A DNA stretch of 64,000 bases from Lachnospiraceae bacterium UBA3633. GTDB taxonomy: Bacteria > Bacillota > Clostridia > Lachnospirales > Lachnospiraceae. Shown here piece by piece: positions 44,374 through 53,249 of the stretch. The translations under genes and the position numbers were made by a program. The number at the start of each line of letters is the position of its first letter. The stretch's first letter is position 1. The notes beneath the pieces were generated by a model. That model was not told the DNA's origin, ran no database searches, and saw only the letters and a program-made list of their open reading frames with translations. Location: contig DFKY01000023.1 of assembly GCA_002374095.1 (NCBI GenBank), positions 52,395 to 116,394 of the forward strand, in the 5' to 3' direction.

Positions 44374-44577
44374 CTATTTGCCAAGTATTTTAAGATCTTT
44401 CTCAATCTTATCTATCTTTTTATCTACAGCATTTAAAATCTTAGAGCCTTTTTCATAAAGCTCGATACTTTTTTCTATGCTGCACTTATCGCTATCCATC
44501 TCACTAATTATCTTATCAAGTTGCTTGAAAGAATCTTCAATACTTACATCTTTTAAGTTTTCTATTTTTTTTGCCAT
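44374..44577 (-). CDS. xseB: Exodeoxyribonuclease VII small subunit
   Basis: A 67-residue helical hairpin protein that binds in several copies to XseA. The signature SFKQLDKIISEMDSDKCSIEKS and the following LYEKGSKILNA match the family. It lies four bases after xseA. Confidence 0.93.
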   Translation of the reverse strand: MAKKIENLKDVSIEDSFKQLDKIISEMDSDKCSIEKSIELYEKGSKILNAVDKKIDKIEKDLKILGK

Positions 44578-44581
44578 TTTA

Positions 44582-45787
44582 TTACCTATCCTTAAAGATA
44601 TTCATAACTTTAGATTCAATAGTACCATCTGTCAAAGTTATATAAATACTCTCACCTTTTTTTACTCTAGAAATTGAGATCAACTTTTTCTTATTTTTAT
44701 CTCTTATAAATCCAAAGCCCCGACTCATCTTATCAAGGGCATTTCTTTTGCTTAATTTTTCTATATAGTTTTCAAGAATTCTATGAGTGTTCTCTACTTT
44801 CATCTTTATGAGATAATTTATAGAATCTTCTTTACTTGCTTTTAGTTCTTTAAGTCTATCAAGCTTTGCTTTTGGTGCAAGATATTTGATGCTTGACCTT
44901 CTTGAACTAATTTTTTCCTTTATATCATCAATTTTTCTCGTCACCACATCATCAAGTGTATATCTATAGTTTTCTAAATCACTTACAAATTCATTATAGT
45001 CATATGTTGCTAAAACTCCTGCAGCTGTAGGTGTAGCAGCTCTCACATCTGCTACAAGATCAGATATTGAATCGTTAATCTCATGTCCTACTGCAGATAT
45101 TATCGGCGTCCTTGCATTGAATATGGCATATGCCACTCTCACATCATTATATACATACAAATCTTCAATAGATCCACCACCACGTCCAACTATAATCACA
45201 TCAAGATTCATGTTATCAAGTGCCATAATGCCATCAATTATACTTTGATATGCACTATCGCCTTGTACAAGCGATGGGTACAGATACACATCTGCATAAG
45301 GATTTCTGTCTTTTATAGTTTTATATATGTCCTTAATAGCTGCACCATTTTTTGCTGTTACTACTCCTATCCTACTTGCATACTTTGGAATGTCTTTTTT
45401 ATATGCACTATCAAACATTCCTTTTTCTTTTAACTCTTTTTTTAGCTCTTCAAGCTTTATAAAATACTCACCAAGACCAATATTGGTTGCTTTGGTTACA
45501 TATATAGCATAGGTTCCGCTTTTCTCATACACTGCAACTTTCCCTTCTATAAGCGTCTCCACTCCATCATTTAAGCTTGATATATCCACAGTACTTCCGC
45601 TATAATTCGTAAACACTATGCACTGTATGCTTGATAGTTCATCTTTAAGTGTAAAATAATAATTGCCTCTTGATTCCTTAAGCCCAGATATCTCGCCTTT
45701 CACCAAAACTCTACTCAGTATTGTATCTTCCGCTACAAGTTCTTTTATATACCTATTAAGTTGTGATACTGTGAGTGCTTCTTTCAT
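44582..45787 (-). CDS. xseA: Exodeoxyribonuclease VII large subunit
   Basis: Degrades single-stranded DNA from both ends. The OB-fold N-terminal domain (LTVSQLNRYIKELV, VLVKGEISGLKESRGNYYFTLKDE) and the catalytic domain (GVVTAKNGAAIKDI, VIIVGRGGGSIEDLYVYND, AVGHEINDSISDLVADVRAATPTAAG) are intact. The start at 45787 gives the usual N-terminus; the frame could start 27 bases earlier, but neither position has a strong ribosome site. It overlaps nusB by 32 bases. Confidence 0.94.
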   Translation of the reverse strand: MKEALTVSQLNRYIKELVAEDTILSRVLVKGEISGLKESRGNYYFTLKDELSSIQCIVFTNYSGSTVDISSLNDGVETLIEGKVAVYEKSGTYAIYVTKATNIGLGEYFIKLEELKKELKEKGMFDSAYKKDIPKYASRIGVVTAKNGAAIKDIYKTIKDRNPYADVYLYPSLVQGDSAYQSIIDGIMALDNMNLDVIIVGRGGGSIEDLYVYNDVRVAYAIFNARTPIISAVGHEINDSISDLVADVRAATPTAAGVLATYDYNEFVSDLENYRYTLDDVVTRKIDDIKEKISSRRSSIKYLAPKAKLDRLKELKASKEDSINYLIKMKVENTHRILENYIEKLSKRNALDKMSRGFGFIRDKNKKKLISISRVKKGESIYITLTDGTIESKVMNIFKDR

Positions 45788-46313
45788 GATTATATATAGT
45801 TGATAGAACCCCATTCACAAATTTGCTTGCTTTGTCGTCGCCATACACTTTAGAAAGTTCAACTGCCTCATTGATTGCTACAGGCGCATCTATAGACTTA
45901 TCAAAGTATATCTCATAAAGCGCCAATCTTATAATCGTCAGTTCTGCCTTTCCAACTCTTGATATATCCCAGGATTTAAGGCTATCTTTTATAAGTTTAT
46001 CTATCTCATCAGTTTTACTAATCAAATCTTTTACTTTATTTTTTATATCTCGGACATCATCATCATGGTCAAGCGATATGTATATTGCCTTATCGCTTTC
46101 ATTTTCAATTATATTGTCTTCTTCATCAATTCTTATCTTAGCTACATTTTTATGTGCTTTACTGACATCATTAATATAAGAATTATCATTGTCCTCTTCT
46201 TCATAAGGAGCATTGGCAAAATAATTCATACAGATTGTGTCTATATCACTCTTCATAGAGTCATACATAAATAGTATTTTAAATTTATGATCTCTCTTTT
46301 CTTTATACGTCAT
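45756..46313 (-). CDS. nusB: Transcription antitermination factor NusB with acidic insert
   Basis: NusB with NusE/S10 supports antitermination on rRNA operons. The C-terminal two thirds carry the family blocks (WDISRVGKAELTIIRLALYEI, VAINEAVELSKVYGDDKASKFVNGVL). At 185 residues it is about 40 longer than usual; the extra length is an acidic insert around residues 35-85 rich in D, E and N. It overlaps the Asp23 gene by 11 bases and xseA by 32. Confidence 0.93.
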   Translation of the reverse strand: MTYKEKRDHKFKILFMYDSMKSDIDTICMNYFANAPYEEEDNDNSYINDVSKAHKNVAKIRIDEEDNIIENESDKAIYISLDHDDDVRDIKNKVKDLISKTDEIDKLIKDSLKSWDISRVGKAELTIIRLALYEIYFDKSIDAPVAINEAVELSKVYGDDKASKFVNGVLSTIYNHERSTHSITT

Positions 46314-46644
46314 TGATCTTTGCCACCTTGACTACAACCTCTCTGACTTTTATATCAAGCATAGATTCTATAGATTCTTTTATCTTCTCCTGGACATTGA
46401 CACAAGTCTTCTTGACATCAGAGCCATTTTTAAGAGATATTATAGTTTTTATTATTATTTCATTGTCTTCATCATTTCTAAGTATTGTTATACCTTTTTT
46501 TAAATTTTTAGTTCCGATAAAAGGAATATTCTTAAATGTCATACCTTCGCCAAGTGATAAGACTCCATCAACACTTGTTGCAGCTATTCCTGCAATCATA
46601 TTGATTACATCATCTGCAATTTTAATATCTTTTTTCATCTCCAT
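46303..46644 (-). CDS. Asp23/Gls24 family envelope stress protein
   Basis: A 113-residue member of the Asp23 family (IADDVINMIAGIAATSVDGVLSLGEG, and NVQEKIKESIESMLDIKVREVVVKV). These proteins sit at the membrane and are linked to envelope homeostasis. In Clostridia the gene regularly precedes nusB. AAGGAG lies 11 bases before the first ATG. It starts the 18-kb gene string running down to 28582. Confidence 0.92.
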   Translation of the reverse strand: MEMKKDIKIADDVINMIAGIAATSVDGVLSLGEGMTFKNIPFIGTKNLKKGITILRNDEDNEIIIKTIISLKNGSDVKKTCVNVQEKIKESIESMLDIKVREVVVKVAKINDV

Positions 46645-46689
46645 AATCTATTAACACTCCTTATCTACAAATCTCAAAACCACAATTAA

Positions 46690-47703
46690 CTATTTTTTTA
46701 AAATATTTATAAATGCATTAATTTCATCATCCATAAAATCAAGAAATCTTAGAAAACTAACTGGATGCTTCAATATGTCAATAGTGCCATATGTAAAGCC
46801 ACGCACTGATGCTATATTGTCCTGCATCTCACCCTTGATTATCTTCATATACTGCTCAGAGCCTCTTTCTACTTTATAGAAATTCTCATAAGTCTTCATA
46901 AAATCATACATCAATTCATTTTTGGTAGCTCCAAGTAGTGACTCATATATTGCACATATCGCTCCTGTCCTATCTTGTCCTTCCATACAGTGTATAAAAT
47001 ACGGCCCTTCATTTTTCATCATAAATCGTGCTGCTTTAAGGACACTCTTTCCAAAATTATATGATGTGACATCAGCATTGGTATCAAGGAAAATAATATT
47101 TTGCTTTGAATAATATGTGTCACTATACCCATCAAATTTTTGAGCTCGTTCTGCATCATCACTTAAATTAATGATTGTCTTTATCCCATATTTTTTAAGG
47201 AAACTATCGACATACTTTGCCCTTTTCATAAAATCATTTATTGGGCTTGACCCTCGATACAAGATATTTTCTTTCATGCCGCTCACTTTAACTGCACGGA
47301 AATTTGCATATTCTTCATCACTAATATCTTTATAGTCATCTCGATTATTTGTACGAATTAGATTGTATACTTTAAACTCTTCTGCATATCCATTCTTCTC
47401 ATACAATTCAAATGTAAACTTTATAGGAAAAGTAATTCCCTTACATGGCAATATGTCTATAGTCCTGTCTTCATTTTCTAAGAAAACCGCAATGCGATTA
47501 TTTTTCACAAAATTAGCGTGAAATGCTAATATAGGTATAGTTTTAAAAAACTTATCTCCCACAATCACAGTACCACCAGAATGTGTACATCTATAACTTG
47601 GTACATATGGCACTATAATTTCTTTGTCGAGAAATGTAACTTTTATTGTATCATTATATTCTATACCCTCTCTTTTAAAGTCATCCATCGTAAAGCATGT
47701 CAT
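46690..47703 (-). CDS. Protein-tyrosine/dual-specificity phosphatase family protein
   Basis: The C-terminal 200 residues are a Y_phosphatase3-type domain with the P-loop HCMEGQDRTG (C239, R245), following ILYRGSSPIN and TIINLSDDAE. The first 110 residues form a beta-rich domain with a cyclophilin-like look (SGGTVIVGD, FELYEKNG), unusual for this family. There is no signal peptide, so it should be cytosolic. It may remove phosphate from protein tyrosines, for example of glycan-control kinases, or from phosphoinositide-like lipids. Confidence 0.8.
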   Translation of the reverse strand: MTCFTMDDFKREGIEYNDTIKVTFLDKEIIVPYVPSYRCTHSGGTVIVGDKFFKTIPILAFHANFVKNNRIAVFLENEDRTIDILPCKGITFPIKFTFELYEKNGYAEEFKVYNLIRTNNRDDYKDISDEEYANFRAVKVSGMKENILYRGSSPINDFMKRAKYVDSFLKKYGIKTIINLSDDAERAQKFDGYSDTYYSKQNIIFLDTNADVTSYNFGKSVLKAARFMMKNEGPYFIHCMEGQDRTGAICAIYESLLGATKNELMYDFMKTYENFYKVERGSEQYMKIIKGEMQDNIASVRGFTYGTIDILKHPVSFLRFLDFMDDEINAFINILKK

Positions 47704-47765
47704 TACTTCGCCATACTTACCAATATCTTCAAATTTTGCATCGTATGTTAAAATAATATCACCTC

Positions 47766-48380
47766 TCAGATTTTATTCTTCCACAGCACAAAGAACACGA
47801 GCACATTAATGGCACTACATGCTATAGCCACACGCCCCTCTATCCCTTCAGACAAGAATGCAATAAAATAAAATACAATCTCAACATACGCAAAAAACTT
47901 TGCTTTTATAGGTATCAGAAAATATATCATGAAATATGCATCTGGAAATGACAATGCAAACGCCATGATAAGTGAGAAAAACGTGTATGAAGGGTAAAAA
48001 ACAATCGGCCTTTTTAGTATAAAGTATATTATAAATGCAGCAAGTATCTGACTTATGTACCCAATAAAAAGATACAAGTTAAACTTAAAGTTTCCCCACA
48101 TCATGACAAGTGTCTTAGTAATAGAGTAATACACATATATCATAAGTAGGCTTAAAAGTATCATATAGCTTGATGCTATAGGGTAAAAAATAAAAGTAAT
48201 AAGCCTATATACCTCGCCATGCAGGATTTTGCTCACATCAAGGCTTAAATAAATATAATAAAAATATGGATTTATCATATCTATGGCAAGTGAAACTAAA
48301 AATATGACAACCATATACAAATTTAAATTAGGGAAATTAAGCCAAGGTAATTTCCTCTCCAATTTATCCAAATAACTCAT
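47766..48380 (-). CDS. Rhomboid-like membrane protein without catalytic serine motif
   Basis: A 204-residue protein with about six spans. The loop GEVYRLITFIFYP matches the conserved membrane-entry loop of rhomboid proteases, and the helix order fits. The GxSG serine motif and the later catalytic histidine are not recognisable (the corresponding helix reads PSYTFFSLIMAF). It is likely an inactive, derlin-like or pseudo-rhomboid protein. A short gap separates it from the phosphatase gene. Confidence 0.6.
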   Translation of the reverse strand: MSYLDKLERKLPWLNFPNLNLYMVVIFLVSLAIDMINPYFYYIYLSLDVSKILHGEVYRLITFIFYPIASSYMILLSLLMIYVYYSITKTLVMMWGNFKFNLYLFIGYISQILAAFIIYFILKRPIVFYPSYTFFSLIMAFALSFPDAYFMIYFLIPIKAKFFAYVEIVFYFIAFLSEGIEGRVAIACSAINVLVFFVLWKNKI

Positions 48381-48459
48381 ATATATAATATAGCAAATAT
48401 TTCAAAATTATGCTATACTTTATTGAAAGTAACTATATACAATATATAGGAGGTTTAAT

Positions 48460-48882
48460 ATGGGCAAAGGCAAAGGTCTACTATTTTCGCTTTTTGCAGC
48501 ACTCGGAGCAATAACTGGATATGCTGGATATATGGCAAATCAAGATGAGTTCTCTGAAGAGACAAAAAATAATTATAATACAGTTATTAAGAAGTTTAAA
48601 AATGTCGGCAATGACGTAAAACGTACATATATTTCAATAGGTAATAAAAAAAGCTTCGCAGCAAGCTCTAAAAGCTTAGGTGAAAATGCTAAGAAAGCTG
48701 CTATAAATACAGGTGAGCTTGTAAAAAGTGCAAGTATAGATATGTACAATAATGCAAAAAAGAATGTACTAAATGCTGTTGATTCTTTTGCATCTGATAC
48801 TTCAAAAAAGAAAAAGAATAATAAAAAGAAGAAACCAAAGAATCATGTAAAAAATACTCAAAGTCAAGAAAATAAATCATAA
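48460..48882 (+). CDS. Small protein with N-terminal hydrophobic segment and basic tail (YtxH-like)
   Basis: The first 25 residues contain a glycine-rich hydrophobic helix (LLFSLFAALGAITGYAGY), followed by an amphipathic helical region and a strongly basic C-terminus of lysine runs. The layout resembles YtxH/general stress-type proteins, which are membrane-anchored with a helical cytoplasmic part. A perfect AGGAGG ribosome site and a downstream terminator show that it is a real monocistronic gene. Function unknown; the lysine tail could bind nucleic acid or anionic polymers. Confidence 0.75.
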   Translation: MGKGKGLLFSLFAALGAITGYAGYMANQDEFSEETKNNYNTVIKKFKNVGNDVKRTYISIGNKKSFAASSKSLGENAKKAAINTGELVKSASIDMYNNAKKNVLNAVDSFASDTSKKKKNNKKKKPKNHVKNTQSQENKS

Positions 48883-48914
48883 AAAATCCCCGCGATTATG
48901 CGGGGATTTTTTTA
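48882..48914. terminator. Bidirectional terminator between the YtxH-like gene and thrS
   Basis: AAAAAATCCCCGC, loop GATTAT, GCGGGGATTTTTTT is a strong symmetric hairpin serving both convergent genes. Confidence 0.93.
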
Positions 48915-50687
48915 GTTAAGTGTCATATTTTCTATCTCATCAGTGATAAGTTTTATAAATTCATCAATTGTCTTTGTACCAAGGTCGCCTTTCACTCTAT
49001 GTCTTATAGATACCTTACCTTCTTCTGCCTCCTTTGGTCCCACAACAATCATGTATGGTATCTTCTTCATCTCCGCTTCTCTTATCTTATATCCCATCTT
49101 TTCTGCTCTATCATCAATCTTAACTCTTACACCAGCTTTAGCAAGCTCTTCTTTTACTTTTAAGCCATAGTCAAGAGTCTTATCAGACACAGGGATAACC
49201 ATAGTTTGTACTGGCGCAAGCCAAGTAGGAAATGCTCCAGCAAAGTGCTCTATAAGTATACCCATAAATCTCTCAATAGAGCCAAAGCAAACTCTATGTA
49301 TCATTATAGGTTGATGCTTTTCTCCGTCAGCACCTATATAAGAAAGATTAAATCTTTGTGGAAGTTGGATATCAAGTTGAATAGTACCGCACTGCCAAGT
49401 TCTACCAAGAGAATCTCTTAAGTGAAAATCAATCTTCGGTCCATAAAATGCGCCATCACCCTCATTCAATATATAGTCCATGCCATTATTCTTAAGTGCT
49501 TTTGCAAGACCATCCTCAGCTCTATCCCACTCTTCATCAGTTCCCATCCTATCTTCAGGTCTTGTAGATAATTCTACAAAATAATCAAATTTGAAAAGCT
49601 TATATATCTTATCAATTATTTTTATAATTCTTGTAACTTCTTCTTCTATCTGATCTTCTGTAATATAGATATGTGCATCATCTTGAGTAAAACATCTTAC
49701 ACGCATAAGTCCGTGAAGCTCGCCAGATTTTTCATGACGATGTACTATACCAGGCTCTGCAAATCTTTTTGGAAGATCCTTATAGCTTCTTGGTTCATTC
49801 ATATATACAAGTATTGAGCCAGGACAATTCATAGGTTTTACACAGAAATCCTCATCATCAATAGATGTACTGTACATATTTTGTCCATAGTGCTCCCAAT
49901 GTCCAGAAGTCTCCCACAACTTTTTATTAAGTATAATTGGAGTCATAATCTCATCATAGCCATTTTCATAATGAATTTTTCTCCAATAATTCATGAGTGT
50001 ATTTCTTATAATCATGCCATTTGGTAAGAAGAATGGAAAACCTGGGCCATATTCACTTAGCATAAATATATCAAGTTCTTTGCCAAGCTTTCTATGGTCT
50101 CTCTTTTTAGCTTCTTCCATCATATTTAAGTAATTATCAAGATCTTCTTTGTTAAAGAAAGCTGTACCATATATTCTTGTAAGCATTTTATTGTGTTCAT
50201 CGCCTCTCCAATATGCACCTGCTATTGACATAAGCTTAAAATGCTTTATATCAGATGTATGGAGCATATGTGCACCGCCACAAAGATCTATAAAATCGTT
50301 TTGTTTTGCAAAATACACCTTTTCGCCAAGAGGCAGATCATTTACTAATTCTACTTTATAGTCTTCATTTCTATCTTTAAAAAACTTTATAGCATCAGCT
50401 CTCTCCATAGTGTATCGTTCCATAGTAGCGTTCTCTTTGATAATCTTTTTCATCTCTTCTTCAATTTTTGGAAAATCTTCATCAGAGATTTTTATGTCAC
50501 CAAAATCAATATCATAATAAAAGCCATTATCAATAGATGGACCTATTGCAAGCTTTGCACCTTTATAAAGTCTTTTTATTGCATCTGCCATCACATGGCT
50601 TGTAGTATGCCTTAAAGTCTCAAGTGCGTATTTGTCATTTTTCTCCAAGTCTTTAGTATTTCCGTCTCTTTCAATAATTCTTATCAT
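48912..50687 (-). CDS. thrS: Threonyl-tRNA synthetase lacking the TGS domain
   Basis: Charges tRNA-Thr. After only about 20 residues it enters the editing domain, with H27-x3-H31 (LRHTTSHVMADAI) and DLCGGAHM. The class II catalytic core is complete (GMIIRNTLMNYWR, CPGSILVY, FAEPGIVHRHEKSGELHGLMRVRCFTQDD) and the anticodon-binding domain ends the protein. Typical bacterial ThrRS has about 640 residues with an N-terminal TGS domain; here that domain is absent, and no fragment of it lies upstream. It follows ecfT by 16 bases, leaving no room for a T-box leader, so control must come from the ecf promoter or from elsewhere. Confidence 0.95.
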   Translation of the reverse strand: MIRIIERDGNTKDLEKNDKYALETLRHTTSHVMADAIKRLYKGAKLAIGPSIDNGFYYDIDFGDIKISDEDFPKIEEEMKKIIKENATMERYTMERADAIKFFKDRNEDYKVELVNDLPLGEKVYFAKQNDFIDLCGGAHMLHTSDIKHFKLMSIAGAYWRGDEHNKMLTRIYGTAFFNKEDLDNYLNMMEEAKKRDHRKLGKELDIFMLSEYGPGFPFFLPNGMIIRNTLMNYWRKIHYENGYDEIMTPIILNKKLWETSGHWEHYGQNMYSTSIDDEDFCVKPMNCPGSILVYMNEPRSYKDLPKRFAEPGIVHRHEKSGELHGLMRVRCFTQDDAHIYITEDQIEEEVTRIIKIIDKIYKLFKFDYFVELSTRPEDRMGTDEEWDRAEDGLAKALKNNGMDYILNEGDGAFYGPKIDFHLRDSLGRTWQCGTIQLDIQLPQRFNLSYIGADGEKHQPIMIHRVCFGSIERFMGILIEHFAGAFPTWLAPVQTMVIPVSDKTLDYGLKVKEELAKAGVRVKIDDRAEKMGYKIREAEMKKIPYMIVVGPKEAEEGKVSIRHRVKGDLGTKTIDEFIKLITDEIENMTLN

Positions 50688-50703
50688 ATATACCTCTTTC
50701 TTA

Positions 50704-51522
50704 TTACATTATACCAACATCTATTTTAATATATCTTGTAAATATAATCAACATTATATACAAAAAAAGTATCACATAAGTTATATAGTCAATACCTTTA
50801 TATGCAAGCGGTTTGAGCTTTGTTCGACTCACACTATCAGAATAGCATCTCGCCTCCATAGCAATTGCGAGGTCATTGGCCCTTCTAAAAGCCGATACAA
50901 AAAGTGGCACAAGGAGTGGTACAAGCGACTTTGCCTTATCTACGATACTTCCCTTATCAAAATCAGCTCCACGAGAACTCTGGGCATTCATAATTTTTTC
51001 AGTTTCTTCAATAAGTATAGGAATAAATCTAAGTGCTATAGACATCATAAGTGCTATTTCTGCTACTGGCACCCTAAAGGCTTTAAGAAATGACAAGCCT
51101 TTCTCAAGTCCATCAGTCAGTTTACTCGGTGTGGTAGTAAGTGTAAGAATAGATGATCCAATAACAAGATATACGAGTCGTATTGCCATCTTTATAGCAA
51201 TTATAAGCCCCTCTCGTGTGATATGTAATATTCCAAAACTTAAAATGGTCTCACCCGGAGTTAAGAATAAGTTGAAGACAACAGATATAAGCAAAAGTAA
51301 TATAAGTGACTTTAGGCCTCTAAGTATAAAAGAAAGTGGCACTTTGCAAAGCATTATCGCCATAGCGAGGAATAGTGTAGCAAATGCATAAGCAAAAATA
51401 TTGGTAGAAATAAAAAGTGACATCAAAAAAACTAGTGTCGCAACAAGCTTCACTCTTGGATCAAGAAAGTGGATTACACTCTCACGATTATAGTATTGTC
51501 CAAGTGTTATATCTCTAATCAT
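50704..51522 (-). CDS. ecfT: ECF transporter transmembrane subunit EcfT
   Basis: The shared membrane subunit of energy-coupling-factor vitamin/metal importers. It has about five spans, and the coupling helices end in the motifs SSRGADFD near residue 185 and EARCYS near 228, the usual short Arg motifs that contact the ATPases. The length of 272 is typical. It overlaps ecfA2 by four bases. Confidence 0.93.
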   Translation of the reverse strand: MIRDITLGQYYNRESVIHFLDPRVKLVATLVFLMSLFISTNIFAYAFATLFLAMAIMLCKVPLSFILRGLKSLILLLLISVVFNLFLTPGETILSFGILHITREGLIIAIKMAIRLVYLVIGSSILTLTTTPSKLTDGLEKGLSFLKAFRVPVAEIALMMSIALRFIPILIEETEKIMNAQSSRGADFDKGSIVDKAKSLVPLLVPLFVSAFRRANDLAIAMEARCYSDSVSRTKLKPLAYKGIDYITYVILFLYIMLIIFTRYIKIDVGIM

Positions 51523-52364
51523 AAAAGTACTCTATTGAGTTCTTGTACTATATCATTAAATCTAAGTTTTGATTTGTCAATGAGTATGCCTCTATTTTTT
51601 AGATAATTATATATATCTATAGCATAAGGTTCTACAAGACCGCATTTCCTTAAAAGCTCGTCGTTCATGAGTATATCAGTTGGATTGCCACATCTTTCTA
51701 CTTTCCCATCATTTACAACTATAACTTTATTGGCATATTCTATGACATCATCAAGATTATGAGTGATAAATACAATAGTCTTTCCTTTTAGTACATTTAA
51801 GTTTTTAATCATCATGTAAAAATCATTTTTCGTTTTTGAATCAAGCCCAGCATCAGGCTCATCCAATATAAATACATCTGGATCCATAACTAAAACGCCA
51901 GCAAATGCAACTTTCCTTTTTTCACCTCCAGATAAGTTAAATGGCACTTCATCTTTTAGATTTTCTATGCCAAGAAAGCTAAGGGCTTCAAGAGCTCTCA
52001 ATCTTGCTTCGTCTTTTGATAGTCCCTTTTTCAGTGCTCCAAACTCAACATCTTCTATAACAGTTTCAGAAAACAATTGGTACTCTGGATGTTGAAAAAC
52101 TACCCCACATTTAAATCTAAGCGAAGTTAAATCAAAGTCTTTATCATAGATACTTTTACCTTCGTACAATATGTCTCCCTTATCTGCTTTTTTAAGTCCA
52201 TTTAAGTGACTCACTATTGTGCTCTTGCCACTTCCAGATTTGCCAATTAGTGCCACAAAATCTCCTCTATCAACAGAAAAAGATATGTCATCAATATTGT
52301 ATGATGCGTTTTCATCATATTTGTCATATCTAAATGATATATTTTTTACTTCAAATATTGGCAT
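51519..52364 (-). CDS. ecfA2: ECF transporter ATPase EcfA2
   Basis: Walker A GKSGSGKST, Q-loop FQHPEYQLF, signature LSGGEKRKVAFAG, Walker B VFILDEPDAGLD and H-loop ITHNLDD are complete. The asymmetric pair with EcfA1 hydrolyses ATP for substrate import with exchangeable S components. The length of 281 is standard. It overlaps ecfA1 by 19 bases. Confidence 0.94.
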   Translation of the reverse strand: MPIFEVKNISFRYDKYDENASYNIDDISFSVDRGDFVALIGKSGSGKSTIVSHLNGLKKADKGDILYEGKSIYDKDFDLTSLRFKCGVVFQHPEYQLFSETVIEDVEFGALKKGLSKDEARLRALEALSFLGIENLKDEVPFNLSGGEKRKVAFAGVLVMDPDVFILDEPDAGLDSKTKNDFYMMIKNLNVLKGKTIVFITHNLDDVIEYANKVIVVNDGKVERCGNPTDILMNDELLRKCGLVEPYAIDIYNYLKNRGILIDKSKLRFNDIVQELNRVLL

Positions 52365-53188
52365 AATGATTCTACTTTAGTTTCATTTCCTTTTAATTTC
52401 TTGCCAAGGTTTTTAAGTTCTGTAGCAAGCTTTGGTATATACGGCATGTCTATTCCTGCGAAATCAAGAATATCTTTTCTAAGTAATATCTCTGATGGTA
52501 TATCATCAGCTATAATTCTTCCATCATTTAAAACTATTGTCCTTTTACCATACATGATTTCTTCAACATAATGAGAAATCAAAATCACAGTTATATTTTC
52601 ATGCTCATTTAGATACTTTACAGTATTTAAAAGATCAACTCTGCTTGACTTATCTATCATACTTGTAGGTTCATCTAGTACTATGATTTTGGGTTTCATA
52701 GCTAAAATTCCCGCAATAGATACTTTTTGTTTTTGTCCTCCAGATAATTTTGATACCATAGAATTTCTAAGGTCTAAAATGCCTATACTTCGCATAGCAG
52801 TATCTATACGAGCTTTCATCTCTTCTGTCTCTATCCCAAGATTTTCTAAACCAAATGCTATATCTTCTTCAACTATACTTGATACAATCTGATTATCCGG
52901 ATTTTGAAATGTCATGCCGACATTTTGTCGTATCGACATCAGATTTTTTTCATCTTTAGTATTTAACCCCAAGATTTCTACGTCTCCACTTGTTGGCAAT
53001 ATAAGTGCGTTTAGACATTTTGCAAGAGTTGATTTACCTGAACCATTTTTACCAAGTATTGATACAAATTCTCCATCATCAATAGAGAGAGTTATATCAT
53101 TTAAAACTCTTTTTTTAGACAAAGCTACACCATCTGCATCAGCTACTTCAAAGTCAACTATTAAATTTTTTATATCAATTAAACTCAA
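52346..53188 (-). CDS. ecfA1: ECF transporter ATPase EcfA1
   Basis: Walker A GKNGSGKST, FQNPDNQIV, signature LSGGQKQKVSIAG and Walker B IIVLDEPTSMID are complete. It is the first gene of ecfA1-ecfA2-ecfT-thrS. The start is uncertain: no ATG is in frame near the expected N-terminus, and TTG codons at 53215 or 53188 are possible; 53188 fits the family start better and lies outside the terminator hairpin. Neither has a good ribosome site. Confidence 0.9.
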   Translation of the reverse strand: MSLIDIKNLIVDFEVADADGVALSKKRVLNDITLSIDDGEFVSILGKNGSGKSTLAKCLNALILPTSGDVEILGLNTKDEKNLMSIRQNVGMTFQNPDNQIVSSIVEEDIAFGLENLGIETEEMKARIDTAMRSIGILDLRNSMVSKLSGGQKQKVSIAGILAMKPKIIVLDEPTSMIDKSSRVDLLNTVKYLNEHENITVILISHYVEEIMYGKRTIVLNDGRIIADDIPSEILLRKDILDFAGIDMPYIPKLATELKNLGKKLKGNETKVESLCQYLK

Positions 53189-53202
53189 AATATTCGTAAA
53201 AA

Positions 53203-53225
53203 TAAAAGGCGGCAAGACAGCCGCC
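53203..53225 (-). terminator. Terminator after the large cell-wall-binding gene
   Basis: On the minus strand GGCGGC (53225-53220), loop TGTCTT, GCCGCC (53213-53208) and TTTTATTTTT. It lies immediately before the ecfA1 start region. Confidence 0.9.
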
Positions 53226-53249
53226 TCTAATATTATTATAAACTATGTA

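Noticed and set aside
50688..50703. T-box leader for thrS
   Set aside because: Only 16 bases separate ecfT and thrS, far too few for a T-box.
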